A DNA stretch of 17,880 bases, from contig CALGGE010000013.1 of the NCBI GenBank assembly GCA_937916125.1, forward strand, positions 1-17,880, read 5' to 3'. Source of the stretch: an uncultured Elusimicrobia bacterium. Lineage in GTDB: Bacteria > Elusimicrobiota > Endomicrobiia > Endomicrobiales > Endomicrobiaceae. The notes below the pieces were generated by a model. That model saw only the letters and a program-made list of their open reading frames with translations. It was not told the DNA's origin and searched no databases. A program made the position numbers and the translations under genes. Positions 7,768 to 14,875 of the stretch are shown piece after piece (the first letter of the stretch is position 1; each line of letters starts with the position of its first letter).

Positions 7768-7801
7768 TCAAAAATTGCAAATTATTTATTGCAATTTTTG
7801 A
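7768..7801. repeat. 13-bp AT-rich hairpin, possible der terminator
   Basis: TCAAAAATTGCAA (7768-7780) pairs perfectly with TTGCAATTTTTGA (7789-7801) around an 8-nt loop. It lies 14 bp past the der stop in the direction of transcription. The T-run sits within the stem, so it could act as a weak bidirectional terminator. It adjoins the other repeats of this gap and may belong to the same element. Confidence 0.6.
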
Positions 7802-7814
7802 ATTGCATTTCGTC

Positions 7815-9152
7815 TTAAATCTTAAAGTCTCTGAAATCGCTACGCGATTTCTTAATCTCTCTGAATTTTAAAATAATCGGTGTGCCCTGAAACGAAAATC
7901 TTTCTCTTAAAATATTTTCCAAATATCTTTTATACGAAAAATGAACAAGCTCCAAATCATTAACGGCGAATCTAAAAGTAGGCGGTTTCGTCAAAGGCTG
8001 TTCAACTTCTTTAATTTTCAAAGCTTTTCCTTTTCTGGAATACGGATTTTTGTCGGTGGCATACCTTAACATTTCGTTCAGTTCTTCCTGAGGAACCATC
8101 TTTGTGTATTCTTTGTAAATCAAAGGTATAAGTCTGAAAATTCTGTCTATTCTCAGTTTTGTTTTTGCGGAAATAAAAATAATGTCCGCCCAAGTTAAAA
8201 ATTTAAATTTCTCTTCCAGCTGTTGCTGAAATAAACGTACTCTGTCTTCCTTATCTTCAATTAAATCCCATTTGTTGACGGCAACTATACAGGGCTTTTT
8301 CTTCTCGATAATCATTCCGGCAATTTTTGCTTCCGTCTCGCCTATTCCCTGCTCGGCATCCGCTACAAGTACGGCAATGTCCGCCTCGTCAAGTGCGTAG
8401 TTTGTACTGAGCGTGGAAAGATATTCCAAATCATCTTTCTGTTTGTTGCCTCTGTGAAGACCGGCCGTATCTACCAGCAAATAGTCCGTCCCGTTATATG
8501 TTGCATGTACCGAAAGAGAATCTCTCGTCGTGCCGGGAATATTATGTACTATACATCTTTCCTGATTTACCAAAGAATTAACCAAAGAAGATTTACCGAC
8601 GTTGGGTTTTCCCACAAAAATTATTTTTAATAAATTATCTTTTGTTTCCGCAGTATCCGTATCTCCTATCTGTTCGCATATCGCTTCAAGAAGTTCGTTC
8701 ATATTTCTTCCGTGTGTGGAAGATACCGAAATTATATTTTCAAATCCGAGTTTATAAAATTCGTAACTTTTTACTTCATCGCGAAAATTGTCTGTTTTAT
8801 TTACTACCAGTATTACGGGTTTTTTGCTTGCTCTGACGGCTTTGGCAATAGTCGGTTCATACGGATGTATTCCCGTTTTCCCGTCAACGACAAAAAGAAT
8901 AATATCGGAAGTTTCTATGGCGGTATTCAGCTGTCTGCTCATGGATTGCGAAAATTCCGTCACGTCATTGCTCCAGCCCGCAGTATCGGTAACGATAAAA
9001 TGTTTATCTTTCCAGACAACTTCATAATCGTTCCTGTCTCTGGTTGTTCCGGCAATATCGTGGACGATGGCTTTCTTTCTGCCGATAAATCTGTTAAATA
9101 ATGTCGATTTCCCGACGTTAGGTCTGCCGACAATAGCTACTTTCTTATACAT
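7815..9152 (-). CDS. der: Ribosome-assembly GTPase Der (EngA)
   Basis: Der has two GTPase domains in tandem and a KH-like tail, and acts in 50S subunit maturation. From the start chosen here (445 aa), the first G domain has GRPNVGKS (9-16), IAGTTRD, DTAGW and NKTD (about 118-121). The second has GKPNVGKS (181-188), IPGTTRDS, DTAGLHRG, NKWD (about 293-296) and SAKT. An ATG two codons upstream (9158) is only 1 nt from the GAGG ribosome-binding site, whereas the ATG at 9152 is 7 nt away, so 9152 is preferred. Family members normally end soon after the ILKFR strand. Here about 14 more residues (REIKKSRSDFRDFKI) follow, encoded partly by a perfect palindrome at 7833-7851. Confidence 0.96.
   Translation of the reverse strand: MYKKVAIVGRPNVGKSTLFNRFIGRKKAIVHDIAGTTRDRNDYEVVWKDKHFIVTDTAGWSNDVTEFSQSMSRQLNTAIETSDIILFVVDGKTGIHPYEPTIAKAVRASKKPVILVVNKTDNFRDEVKSYEFYKLGFENIISVSSTHGRNMNELLEAICEQIGDTDTAETKDNLLKIIFVGKPNVGKSSLVNSLVNQERCIVHNIPGTTRDSLSVHATYNGTDYLLVDTAGLHRGNKQKDDLEYLSTLSTNYALDEADIAVLVADAEQGIGETEAKIAGMIIEKKKPCIVAVNKWDLIEDKEDRVRLFQQQLEEKFKFLTWADIIFISAKTKLRIDRIFRLIPLIYKEYTKMVPQEELNEMLRYATDKNPYSRKGKALKIKEVEQPLTKPPTFRFAVNDLELVHFSYKRYLENILRERFSFQGTPIILKFREIKKSRSDFRDFKI
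7833..7851. repeat. Palindrome inside the der 3' end
   Basis: GAAATCGC (7833-7840), loop TAC, GCGATTTC (7844-7851): a perfect 8-bp stem with a 3-nt loop. It lies within the codons for the last residues of Der, past the end of normal family homology, and joins the repeat cluster that continues into the downstream gap. Confidence 0.75.
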
Positions 9153-9202
9153 TATCATACCTCAAAATTTACTTATTGTTAATTATATCATATTAGAAGT
9201 TT

Positions 9203-10639
9203 CTAAGCAATTTTTTTACCGAAATATTTTAGAAATAAATTGCCGTCGGTTCTTCCGAAAAAATTCTGAAAACTTAAATCGGAGACTGTTTTGGTGTATC
9301 CCTGTGATGTAAAAATTACGGTTCTTGTAATTTCGTGAATCGGTGTTAATGCACCGATAAGGAAAGCAATTATTAATATAACATATAGCAATTTATAGGT
9401 TTGTCTGAACTTTCGACTTTCAAACACTTTAATAACCATAAGGCACAACAGTACAAGTGCGGGGATGGTTGCCCGCATACAAAAATCCCACGTAGCACCT
9501 ATGGTAATAAAAGGATATACAAGAAAACATACAAAACACATATAGTACAAAATATTTCTTTTGTGTTTTAAATAAATAATTGTCAGATATATTCCTACTT
9601 CAAAAAAGAAAAATGTTACAAGCCACTCGCAAATAAATGTATTTTGTAACAACGTCATTCCTTCGGTATGTTCGGTAGCGATATTGCCCGTCAAATAAGG
9701 AACCATCACGGCGGAAACAAACAGCGTTCCGACGATATTCTGAAATGTCAACGATGATACTATCGTGCTTTTAATATTTTGTAAGGCTGTTTTAAAATAG
9801 TTGTACGTTTTTCCGTTTTTAAAATACCAAAATAACACAAACGGCAAAAGTCCCGCCGCAGGGAAAGTACTGCATATAAGCATACACGAATAAATAAAGA
9901 ACAAACTCTTATTGTTTTTCTCGTTATACATCAACATTACGGCCAGCCATGCCGGTATCGCCTGATTAAATACCCAAAACAGCTGTGTGGTAAAGCTGGA
10001 AAACTGATATCTTCCGTACCACCATTCCATATGAGATATCGGTGTAAAGGCGTAATTTAATTTTTGCATGGCGATACAACCTAAAAAGTCCATCCCGCTG
10101 AAGAAAATAAAAACAAATATCGGCAAATAATTTTTCCTTTTTACGTTTTGAAGCAAAAGACAGAAGAAAAGAAATATTCCCGTTGTTGCCCATAACACCT
10201 GAAACAGATATCCCAATTCAATACTTTGAAGAAGTTTCCCGACGATAGCACTCGGCATCCAAAAGCCTATGTAGTAAGTTAATATCACGGAATATTCGTA
10301 ATATACTACAGGCCATTTATCCGCTACAAGAATTTCAAATAAAGGGTTTCTGCATTTGTGATCCGCATTTTGAAAAGAAAGGCATCCTATGCCCGACAGA
10401 TAAACCCATAAAAGAGCTATAACAAATATACTTATCGTAAAAAGAATCTGTTTCCTGTCATTTGGTGCCCAAATTTCAGGTGCGTTTTTGCAGGTGAAAT
10501 ATAGACTTATCAAAATAATTGTCGCTCCGATAATTGCCGTAGGTAAATTACACCAGCCCGTAACAAAAATAAGAGTGGAAAGTACAAGATAAATATACGA
10601 AATTACGGGAATCAGCTTGGATTTTTTTGTTAAGTTCAT
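9203..10639 (-). CDS. Polytopic membrane protein of unknown function, possibly GT-C-like
   Basis: This 478-aa protein is strongly hydrophobic with roughly 11-13 predicted membrane segments by eye. The first is near residue 8. I cannot assign it to a named family. A soluble-looking loop near residues 85-115 holds GIGCLSFQNADHKCRNPLFEILVADKWPVVYY, with acidic and aromatic residues right after an early membrane helix. That is where GT-C glycosyltransferases and related polyprenyl-sugar enzymes carry their catalytic loop. FSSFTTQLFWVFNQAIPAW and a C-terminal HEITRTVIF segment look like other conserved spots. With a DPM1-type glycosyltransferase and rfbA downstream on the same strand, a role in envelope glycan assembly is plausible but unproven. 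It sits 24 bp after ccdA and 50 bp before der. An AAGGA lies about 10 nt before the start. Confidence 0.8.
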   Translation of the reverse strand: MNLTKKSKLIPVISYIYLVLSTLIFVTGWCNLPTAIIGATIILISLYFTCKNAPEIWAPNDRKQILFTISIFVIALLWVYLSGIGCLSFQNADHKCRNPLFEILVADKWPVVYYEYSVILTYYIGFWMPSAIVGKLLQSIELGYLFQVLWATTGIFLFFCLLLQNVKRKNYLPIFVFIFFSGMDFLGCIAMQKLNYAFTPISHMEWWYGRYQFSSFTTQLFWVFNQAIPAWLAVMLMYNEKNNKSLFFIYSCMLICSTFPAAGLLPFVLFWYFKNGKTYNYFKTALQNIKSTIVSSLTFQNIVGTLFVSAVMVPYLTGNIATEHTEGMTLLQNTFICEWLVTFFFFEVGIYLTIIYLKHKRNILYYMCFVCFLVYPFITIGATWDFCMRATIPALVLLCLMVIKVFESRKFRQTYKLLYVILIIAFLIGALTPIHEITRTVIFTSQGYTKTVSDLSFQNFFGRTDGNLFLKYFGKKIA

Positions 10640-10663
10640 AATTTGGCAATCCTTAAAAATTAA

Positions 10664-11362
10664 TTATTTATAAAATAACATGGTTATTTTGTTAAAGCTG
10701 TCGGTTATCAGCAATATGCCTATTGCCATCAACAAAATTCCCGAAATTATTTCTATTGTTCTGTAATATCTTTTTATAAAATTAAATATTGTCAAAAACT
10801 TATTGATAAACAGTGCCGTCAAAATAAAAGGTACTCCCAAACCTAACGAGTAAGAAATTAAAAGTATCGCTCCTTTATTTACCGTTTCCTGAGTGGAAGC
10901 AAGTACAAGTATTGACGACAAAATAGGCCCTACGCACGGAGTCCAGCCTATGGCAAAAGCACATCCTATAAAAAATACGGTAATATAATTGACGTTTTGT
11001 TCCATAGGTTTAAAAAAAGATGTTTGTTTGTAAAGGAAAGATATTTTAAATATTCCGGCAATATGCAGCCCGAAAATTATTACCGTTATCCCTCCTATCC
11101 ATCTTAAAATATTTATATTGTTTAGAAAGAAAGAGCCTATATATGTTGCCGACACGCCGAGAATAACAAAAACGGTTGTGAACCCCGCAACAAAAACAAC
11201 GGACGATAAAAAGATTTTTAAAAGATTATTTTTCTCTGATAGTCGGTTAAGCGAAATACCCGTAACAAGGGTAATATATGCCGGAATAAGCGGCAGCACG
11301 CACGGGCTGACAAAAGTTAAAATTCCTGCGACAAAACCGGTAAGTATAGAAACGTTTTCCAT
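10664..11362 (-). CDS. ccdA: CcdA-type thiol-disulfide transmembrane electron carrier
   Basis: This 232-aa protein has six membrane segments and belongs to the DsbD/CcdA family. It shuttles electrons from cytoplasmic thioredoxin across the membrane to reduce periplasmic or extracytoplasmic thiol proteins. The two redox cysteines are visible in symmetric proline-rich motifs: C21 in FVSPCVLPLIPAY and C143 in GWTPCVGPILSS. Length fits the short CcdA form, without the periplasmic domains of DsbD. It begins 12 bp after nadA with no strong ribosome-binding site. No thioredoxin-like partner (ResA/TlpA type) or cytochrome c maturation gene is in the window, so its client is unknown. The symbol is a family label; some relatives serve other clients. 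Confidence 0.9.
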   Translation of the reverse strand: MENVSILTGFVAGILTFVSPCVLPLIPAYITLVTGISLNRLSEKNNLLKIFLSSVVFVAGFTTVFVILGVSATYIGSFFLNNINILRWIGGITVIIFGLHIAGIFKISFLYKQTSFFKPMEQNVNYITVFFIGCAFAIGWTPCVGPILSSILVLASTQETVNKGAILLISYSLGLGVPFILTALFINKFLTIFNFIKRYYRTIEIISGILLMAIGILLITDSFNKITMLFYK

Positions 11363-11374
11363 TGTTCTGTTTTA

Positions 11375-12268
11375 TTATGATATTTTCAGCATTCTTTCTA
11401 TAGGCAGGCGGGCACGTTCGGCGATTTCTGCGGGAACTTTCACTTCATTGGTCATATTTTCAAGAACATTAACCACCTTTTCCAAAGTGTTTTTTTTCAT
11501 ATTCGGGCATACCGCCAAATCCGTAACGGGATAGAACTTCTTATCGGGGTATGTACGCTGAAGTTTAAATGTTATCTCGTTTTCCGTCCCGATAATGAAT
11601 TCGCCATGACTGCTTTTTGCGACATAGTTCAAAATGCCCGTTGTCGATAATACTTCGTCGGCAAGAGCAACAGTTTCGGGACAGCACTCGGGATGTACCA
11701 AAAACCTGGCATCGGGATGTTTCTTTTTCTGCTCGATAACATATTCCGGAAGCATTTTCATATGAGTAGGACAGAACCCGTTCCACAAAATAAGTTTTTT
11801 ATTTAGAACTTTCTGTGCGTAAGAACCTAAGTTCCTGTCGGGGCAAAAAATAATTTTATCGTTTTGAACGGATTTAACGACATTTAAGGCATTTGACGAC
11901 GTGCAACAAATGTCCGTTTCGGCTTTTACCGCTGCGGATGAATTGATATATGTTACTACCGTAGCACCGGGATTTTCTTTTTTAAAATTTATCAATTGTT
12001 CGGCAGTTATCATATCAGCCATCGGACAGCCTGACTGTAAATCCGGAAGAAGAACTTTTTTATCGGGACACAAAACAGATGCTGTTTCCGCCATAAAATG
12101 AACACCGCAAAAAACTATAACATCCGCATTTGTATTGGCGGCTTTTCTGCTCAGTTCCAGAGAATCTCCGGTAAAATCCGCAATATCCTGCAATTCTTTG
12201 CGTTGATAGTTATGTACTAAAATAACGGCATTTCTGCTCTTTTTTAACTCCGCTAATTTATTTAACAT
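11375..12268 (-). CDS. nadA: Quinolinate synthase NadA
   Basis: NadA condenses iminoaspartate with dihydroxyacetone phosphate to make quinolinate for NAD synthesis, using an oxygen-sensitive 4Fe-4S cluster. This 297-aa protein is the compact form. The three cluster cysteines fall at the expected spacing: C81 in LQSGCPMAD, C166 in NGFCPTHM and C254 in LAVCPNM. HNYQ near the N-terminus, FCGVHFMAETA, YINSSAAVKAETD and HPECCPE (193-199) are the other active-site blocks. NadB and NadC are not in the window. The start has AAAGGA upstream and a good promoter at 12327-12355. It appears to be the first gene of the minus-strand series; ccdA follows after 12 bp. Confidence 0.97.
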   Translation of the reverse strand: MLNKLAELKKSRNAVILVHNYQRKELQDIADFTGDSLELSRKAANTNADVIVFCGVHFMAETASVLCPDKKVLLPDLQSGCPMADMITAEQLINFKKENPGATVVTYINSSAAVKAETDICCTSSNALNVVKSVQNDKIIFCPDRNLGSYAQKVLNKKLILWNGFCPTHMKMLPEYVIEQKKKHPDARFLVHPECCPETVALADEVLSTTGILNYVAKSSHGEFIIGTENEITFKLQRTYPDKKFYPVTDLAVCPNMKKNTLEKVVNVLENMTNEVKVPAEIAERARLPIERMLKIS

Positions 12269-12326
12269 AATGGTGTCCTTTGGTTAATATTGAATTTGTT
12301 ACTACATCGTAATATTTTTATCTTCA

Positions 12327-12355
12327 ATTCTACACTATTTTTTGAAATAAATCAA
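12327..12355 (-). promoter_or_regulatory. nadA promoter
   Basis: On the minus strand TTGATT (12350-12355), a 17-bp spacer and TAGAAT (12327-12332) match sigma70 hexamers at ideal spacing. The -10 lies 58 bp upstream of the nadA start codon. Confidence 0.7.
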
Positions 12356-12440
12356 CACTTTTAAAATATTTTGCCGGTAATGCAATAAACGCATTAGAAT
12401 AATATTTTTGTATTAAATTTTCATAAAACAGAAAATTTCT

Positions 12441-12469
12441 TTGCTTAGCAAAATTTTTTATGCTATAAT
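12441..12469 (+). promoter_or_regulatory. DUF1844 operon promoter, extended -10
   Basis: TTGCTT (12441-12446), a 17-bp spacer and TATAAT (12464-12469) preceded by TGC. The -35 overlaps a perfect dyad TTTGC-TTA-GCAAA (12440-12452). The block 12432-12469 repeats the mutS promoter block 903-939 with two substitutions and one inserted T. The start codon of the first gene is 100 bp downstream. Confidence 0.75.
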
Positions 12470-12569
12470 TATGGCAATATGACGGCTTATAAATTTTTAA
12501 AAAATTTAATTTTAATTAATAATTAACGATACAATTTAAGAATTGCAGATTGTTACGGGAGAGTGCATT

Positions 12570-12902
12570 ATGGATCCGAAAGAACTTAATCAACATTTAT
12601 TCAGTTTGATATCTATGTTTGCTTCTGCCTGCTGGCAACAGTTAGGCAAAATGCCAAGTCAGGTTGACGGCAAAATTAATAAAGATTTAAAAGCGGCTCA
12701 AGTTACCATAGATATGCTCGGAATGTTAAAAGAAAAGACAAAAGGTAATTTGACCAAAACGGAAGAAAAATTGCTGGAAGATACTATTTCCAATCTGCAG
12801 ATGAACTACGCCGACGAAGCAGCGAAAACGACCGACGATAAGAAAGACGTAAGCACGGAAGCTCAACAACAGCAAACGCCGAAAGCTACGGAAGAGAAGT
12901 AA
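12570..12902 (+). CDS. DUF1844 family protein
   Basis: This 110-aa protein matches the small DUF1844 family of unknown function, seen in several diderm phyla. The typical pattern is present: LNQHLFSLISMFASACWQQLG at the N-terminus, then DLKAAQVTIDMLGMLKEKTKGNLTKTEEKLLEDTISNLQMNY. A charged, low-complexity Thr/Gln/Lys/Glu tail follows (about residues 75-110). It looks helical and soluble, with no signal peptide. The ATG at 12570 has GGGAGAG 6 nt upstream; an in-frame TTG at 12543 would add nine residues but has no such site. The stop overlaps the next start by one base (TAATG), so it is co-translated with the E1-like enzyme. A role in sulfur metabolism from this linkage is only a guess. Confidence 0.85.
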   Translation: MDPKELNQHLFSLISMFASACWQQLGKMPSQVDGKINKDLKAAQVTIDMLGMLKEKTKGNLTKTEEKLLEDTISNLQMNYADEAAKTTDDKKDVSTEAQQQQTPKATEEK

Positions 12903-13654
12903 TGAATAATACTCAATTGGAACGGTATTCACGACATATTTTGCTGAAAGAAATCGGATTTAACGGACAGAATAAACTTCTTTCATCAAAAGTTTTGATT
13001 ATCGGTGCAGGCGGGTTAGGTTCGCCGTCGGCAATGTATTTGGCTGCGGCAGGGGTAGGCACAATAGGTATTGCCGACAATGATAAAGTTTCTCTTTCGA
13101 ATTTACAAAGACAAATTATTCATTCAACCGACAGATTGGGAAAAGATAAAACCGAATCTGCAAAAGAAACAATAAACAGACTAAATCCCGACGTAAAAGT
13201 GAATGTTCATAATATTTTTGTCTCTTCGGAAAATATAGCGGATATTATAAAAAATTACGATTTTGTTATTGATGCCGTCGATAATTTTGAAGCAAAATTT
13301 TTGATAAACGATGCGTGCGTTATTAATAAAAAACCGTTTTCCCATGCGGGCGTCGTAGGGTTCGGCGGACAGATGATGACATATGTTCCCGATAAGGGAG
13401 TTTGTTACAGATGTGTGTTTAAAGAACCGCCTCAGGCAGACTGCGTACAAAATTGCAGACAGAACGGAATATTGGGGGCTGTTGCGGGAGTTATAGGAAC
13501 TTTGCAGGCTGTGGAAGCCGTAAAATATTTGCTGAATACCGGAGATTTGTTAACGGGTTGTTTGCTTACTTATGACGGGCTAAAAGCGGAATTCAGAAAA
13601 ATAAAACTGCCCGAGAAAGTTAACGACTGTCCGGTATGTATTAAAGGAATATAA
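12902..13654 (+). CDS. ThiF/MoeB/HesA-type E1-like adenylyltransferase
   Basis: This 250-aa protein is a ubiquitin-activating-enzyme-like (E1-like) protein. Such enzymes adenylate the C-terminal Gly-Gly of a small sulfur carrier (ThiS, MoaD) using ATP. RYSRHILLKEIG opens the protein with the Arg residues used at the active site. The nucleotide loop is GAGGLGSP (35-42), followed by DNDKVSLSNLQRQ (59-71) and the DAVDNFEAKFLIND block (124-137). The structural zinc site is C168-x2-C171 (CYRC) and C243-x2-C246 (CPVC). The usual acceptor cysteine position near GVLGP is here ADCVQNCRQNGILGA (C181 or C185). MoeB and ThiF cannot be separated safely by eye. A rhodanese-bearing fusion follows 25 bp downstream. 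No ThiS or MoaD gene is visible. Confidence 0.9.
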   Translation: MNNTQLERYSRHILLKEIGFNGQNKLLSSKVLIIGAGGLGSPSAMYLAAAGVGTIGIADNDKVSLSNLQRQIIHSTDRLGKDKTESAKETINRLNPDVKVNVHNIFVSSENIADIIKNYDFVIDAVDNFEAKFLINDACVINKKPFSHAGVVGFGGQMMTYVPDKGVCYRCVFKEPPQADCVQNCRQNGILGAVAGVIGTLQAVEAVKYLLNTGDLLTGCLLTYDGLKAEFRKIKLPEKVNDCPVCIKGI

Positions 13655-13679
13655 AAACCGGAGTAAAAAAGGAGAGTGT

Positions 13680-14720
13680 ATGGATAACAGTACGACTCAG
13701 GTGAAAACAATTTCCGCGGAAAAGTTTATAAGCCTTAATCAAAGCAAAATTTGCGTTATTGATTTAAGAGAGAAAGATGCCGTGTTGGTACATCCGTTTA
13801 CAAACGCTTTGAATTTTCCTTTTTCAACAATTTGGTCCGATATTGACGATATCCCGAAAGATAAGCCCGTATATGTTTTCTGCCATACGGGAGAATTAAG
13901 CAAAGAAATCGTCTCAATTCTTTCCGAAAGAGGTTATGACGCCACAAATATAGAGGGCGGATATGCCGCAATTTTTAACGAAGTTTCCAAAAATCCTATC
14001 CGTCTTGACGCAAAAAATTTAAAATGTCCGGGACTTATCATAAAAGTTTCTGACGCCGTAAAAAAATCTTTCGAAAGACAGCACGTTGTTGTTGAATCAA
14101 CCGAACATTCTTTTAGTTCCGATATTGCCGTGTGGTGCGAACGAACGGGGAATAAACTTGTAAGCATAAACAACGATAACGGTGTTGTTTGTGCGGAAAT
14201 TGAAAAAAATTCTCAAAAACAAATAAATAAAAATAATCTTGTCGTCGAGAATAACGGTAAAAATTTTATTATATTCAGTTGTGATTTGGATAAAGCCATT
14301 GCAGCTTTTATTATGGCAAACGGTGCCGCCGCAATGGGACGTAACGTAACGATGTTTTTTACCTTTTGGGGATTAAATATTTTAAGAAAACCCAAAAAAG
14401 TCAGTACGACAAAAACTTTTGTTGAAAAAATCTTTTCTTTTATGATGCCGAGAGGAACAAAAGAACTCGGGCTTTCCCGTATGAATATGGGCGGTTTAGG
14501 TGCGGAGATGATACGTAAAATTATGAATGAAAAGGAAATATCTTCATTGGAAGATCTTATAAAAAGTGCCGTTTCTCGCGGTGTAAAACTGATTGCCTGT
14601 AAAATGACTATGGATATTATGGGAATACAGGAAAAGGAACTTATTGACGGCATAGAATTCGGCGGTGTTTCTTCTTTCCTCGGTGCTGCCGAAAAATCCG
14701 ATATGAGCTTGTTTATATAA
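13680..14720 (+). CDS. Rhodanese-TusA-DsrE2 triple-domain sulfurtransferase
   Basis: This 346-aa protein joins three sulfur-transfer modules. An N-terminal rhodanese domain (about 8-102) has active-site loop CHTGELS with C68. A TusA-like domain (about 106-175) has motif LDAKNLKCPGLIIKV with C116; the second Pro of the usual CPxP is replaced by Leu. A DsrE2/DsrEFH-like domain (about 190-346) ends with the typical ACKMTMDIMGI (C307), ELIDGIEFGGV and SLFI. This is the order found at the C-terminal end of some CoA-disulfide-reductase-like proteins, but here the flavoprotein half is missing. The likely role is relaying persulfide sulfur between cysteines. The linked E1-like gene suggests delivery to an activated carrier. 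AAGGAG lies about 7 nt before the start. No membrane segments or signal peptide are evident. Confidence 0.9.
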   Translation: MDNSTTQVKTISAEKFISLNQSKICVIDLREKDAVLVHPFTNALNFPFSTIWSDIDDIPKDKPVYVFCHTGELSKEIVSILSERGYDATNIEGGYAAIFNEVSKNPIRLDAKNLKCPGLIIKVSDAVKKSFERQHVVVESTEHSFSSDIAVWCERTGNKLVSINNDNGVVCAEIEKNSQKQINKNNLVVENNGKNFIIFSCDLDKAIAAFIMANGAAAMGRNVTMFFTFWGLNILRKPKKVSTTKTFVEKIFSFMMPRGTKELGLSRMNMGGLGAEMIRKIMNEKEISSLEDLIKSAVSRGVKLIACKMTMDIMGIQEKELIDGIEFGGVSSFLGAAEKSDMSLFI

Positions 14721-14737
14721 AAATCACTTTACAACTC

Positions 14738-14760
14738 TTAAACTGTCGTTTGTAGTTTAA
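14738..14760 (+). terminator. Weak hairpin after the sulfur-relay operon
   Basis: TTAAACT (14738-14744) pairs with AGTTTAA (14754-14760) around a 9-nt loop, 18 bp past the stop codon, with ACTTTTC following. It is AT-rich and lacks a proper T-tract, so it is only a tentative terminator. It also lies inside the CTGTCGTTTGTAG part of the dispersed repeat. Confidence 0.3.
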
Positions 14761-14762
14761 AC

Positions 14763-14802
14763 TTTTCAACTATTCAACTTTTCAACTCTTCAACTTTTCA
14801 AC
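14763..14802. repeat. TNTTCAAC tandem array, five 8-bp units
   Basis: Five consecutive units TTTTCAAC, TATTCAAC, TTTTCAAC, TCTTCAAC and TTTTCAAC fill the convergent gap between the sulfur-relay operon and nrdG. The same unit occurs at 771-784 and 842-865. The second base of the unit varies while TTCAAC is constant. Confidence 0.9.
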
Positions 14803-14811
14803 TGTCTTTCT

Positions 14812-14875
14812 GTCATGCTGAGCTTGTCGAAGCATCTCGTCGTTCCCATCTCTCAAATTTGCTTGCTTCGTTGCA
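14812..14875. repeat. CTGAGC/GAAGC dispersed repeat forming the nrdG 3' end
   Basis: TGTCATGCTGAGCTTGTCGA followed by AGCATCTC is a short sequence I recognise as a recurrent dispersed repeat in many bacterial genomes. In one frame it yields the peptide RDASTSSA, in another LRQAQHD. It directly adjoins the TNTTCAAC array and appears to replace the normal C-terminal end of NrdG from about residue 191. Confidence 0.7.

Larger units (their letters stand above)
12269..12569. promoter_or_regulatory. Divergent control region between nadA and the DUF1844 operon
   Basis: This roughly 300-bp AT-rich region holds two outward-facing promoters, listed separately. Between them is a small dyad, TAATGC (12378-12383) and GCATTA (12391-12396) with a 7-nt loop, which could be an operator but is short enough to arise by chance. 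No riboswitch or RNA gene was recognised. Confidence 0.55.

Noticed and set aside
11118..11534. 138-codon plus-strand open frame over ccdA and nadA
   Set aside because: It lies antisense to two well-supported genes and has no recognisable domain.
12378..12396. Operator dyad TAATGC/GCATTA between divergent promoters
   Set aside because: A 6-bp stem in AT-rich DNA is expected by chance; mentioned only within the control-region entry.
12543..12569. TTG start extending the DUF1844 protein by nine residues
   Set aside because: The ATG at 12570 has a well-placed GGGAGAG, and the family begins there.
14763..14802. CRISPR array
   Set aside because: Units are 8 bp and contiguous with no spacers, and there are no cas genes.
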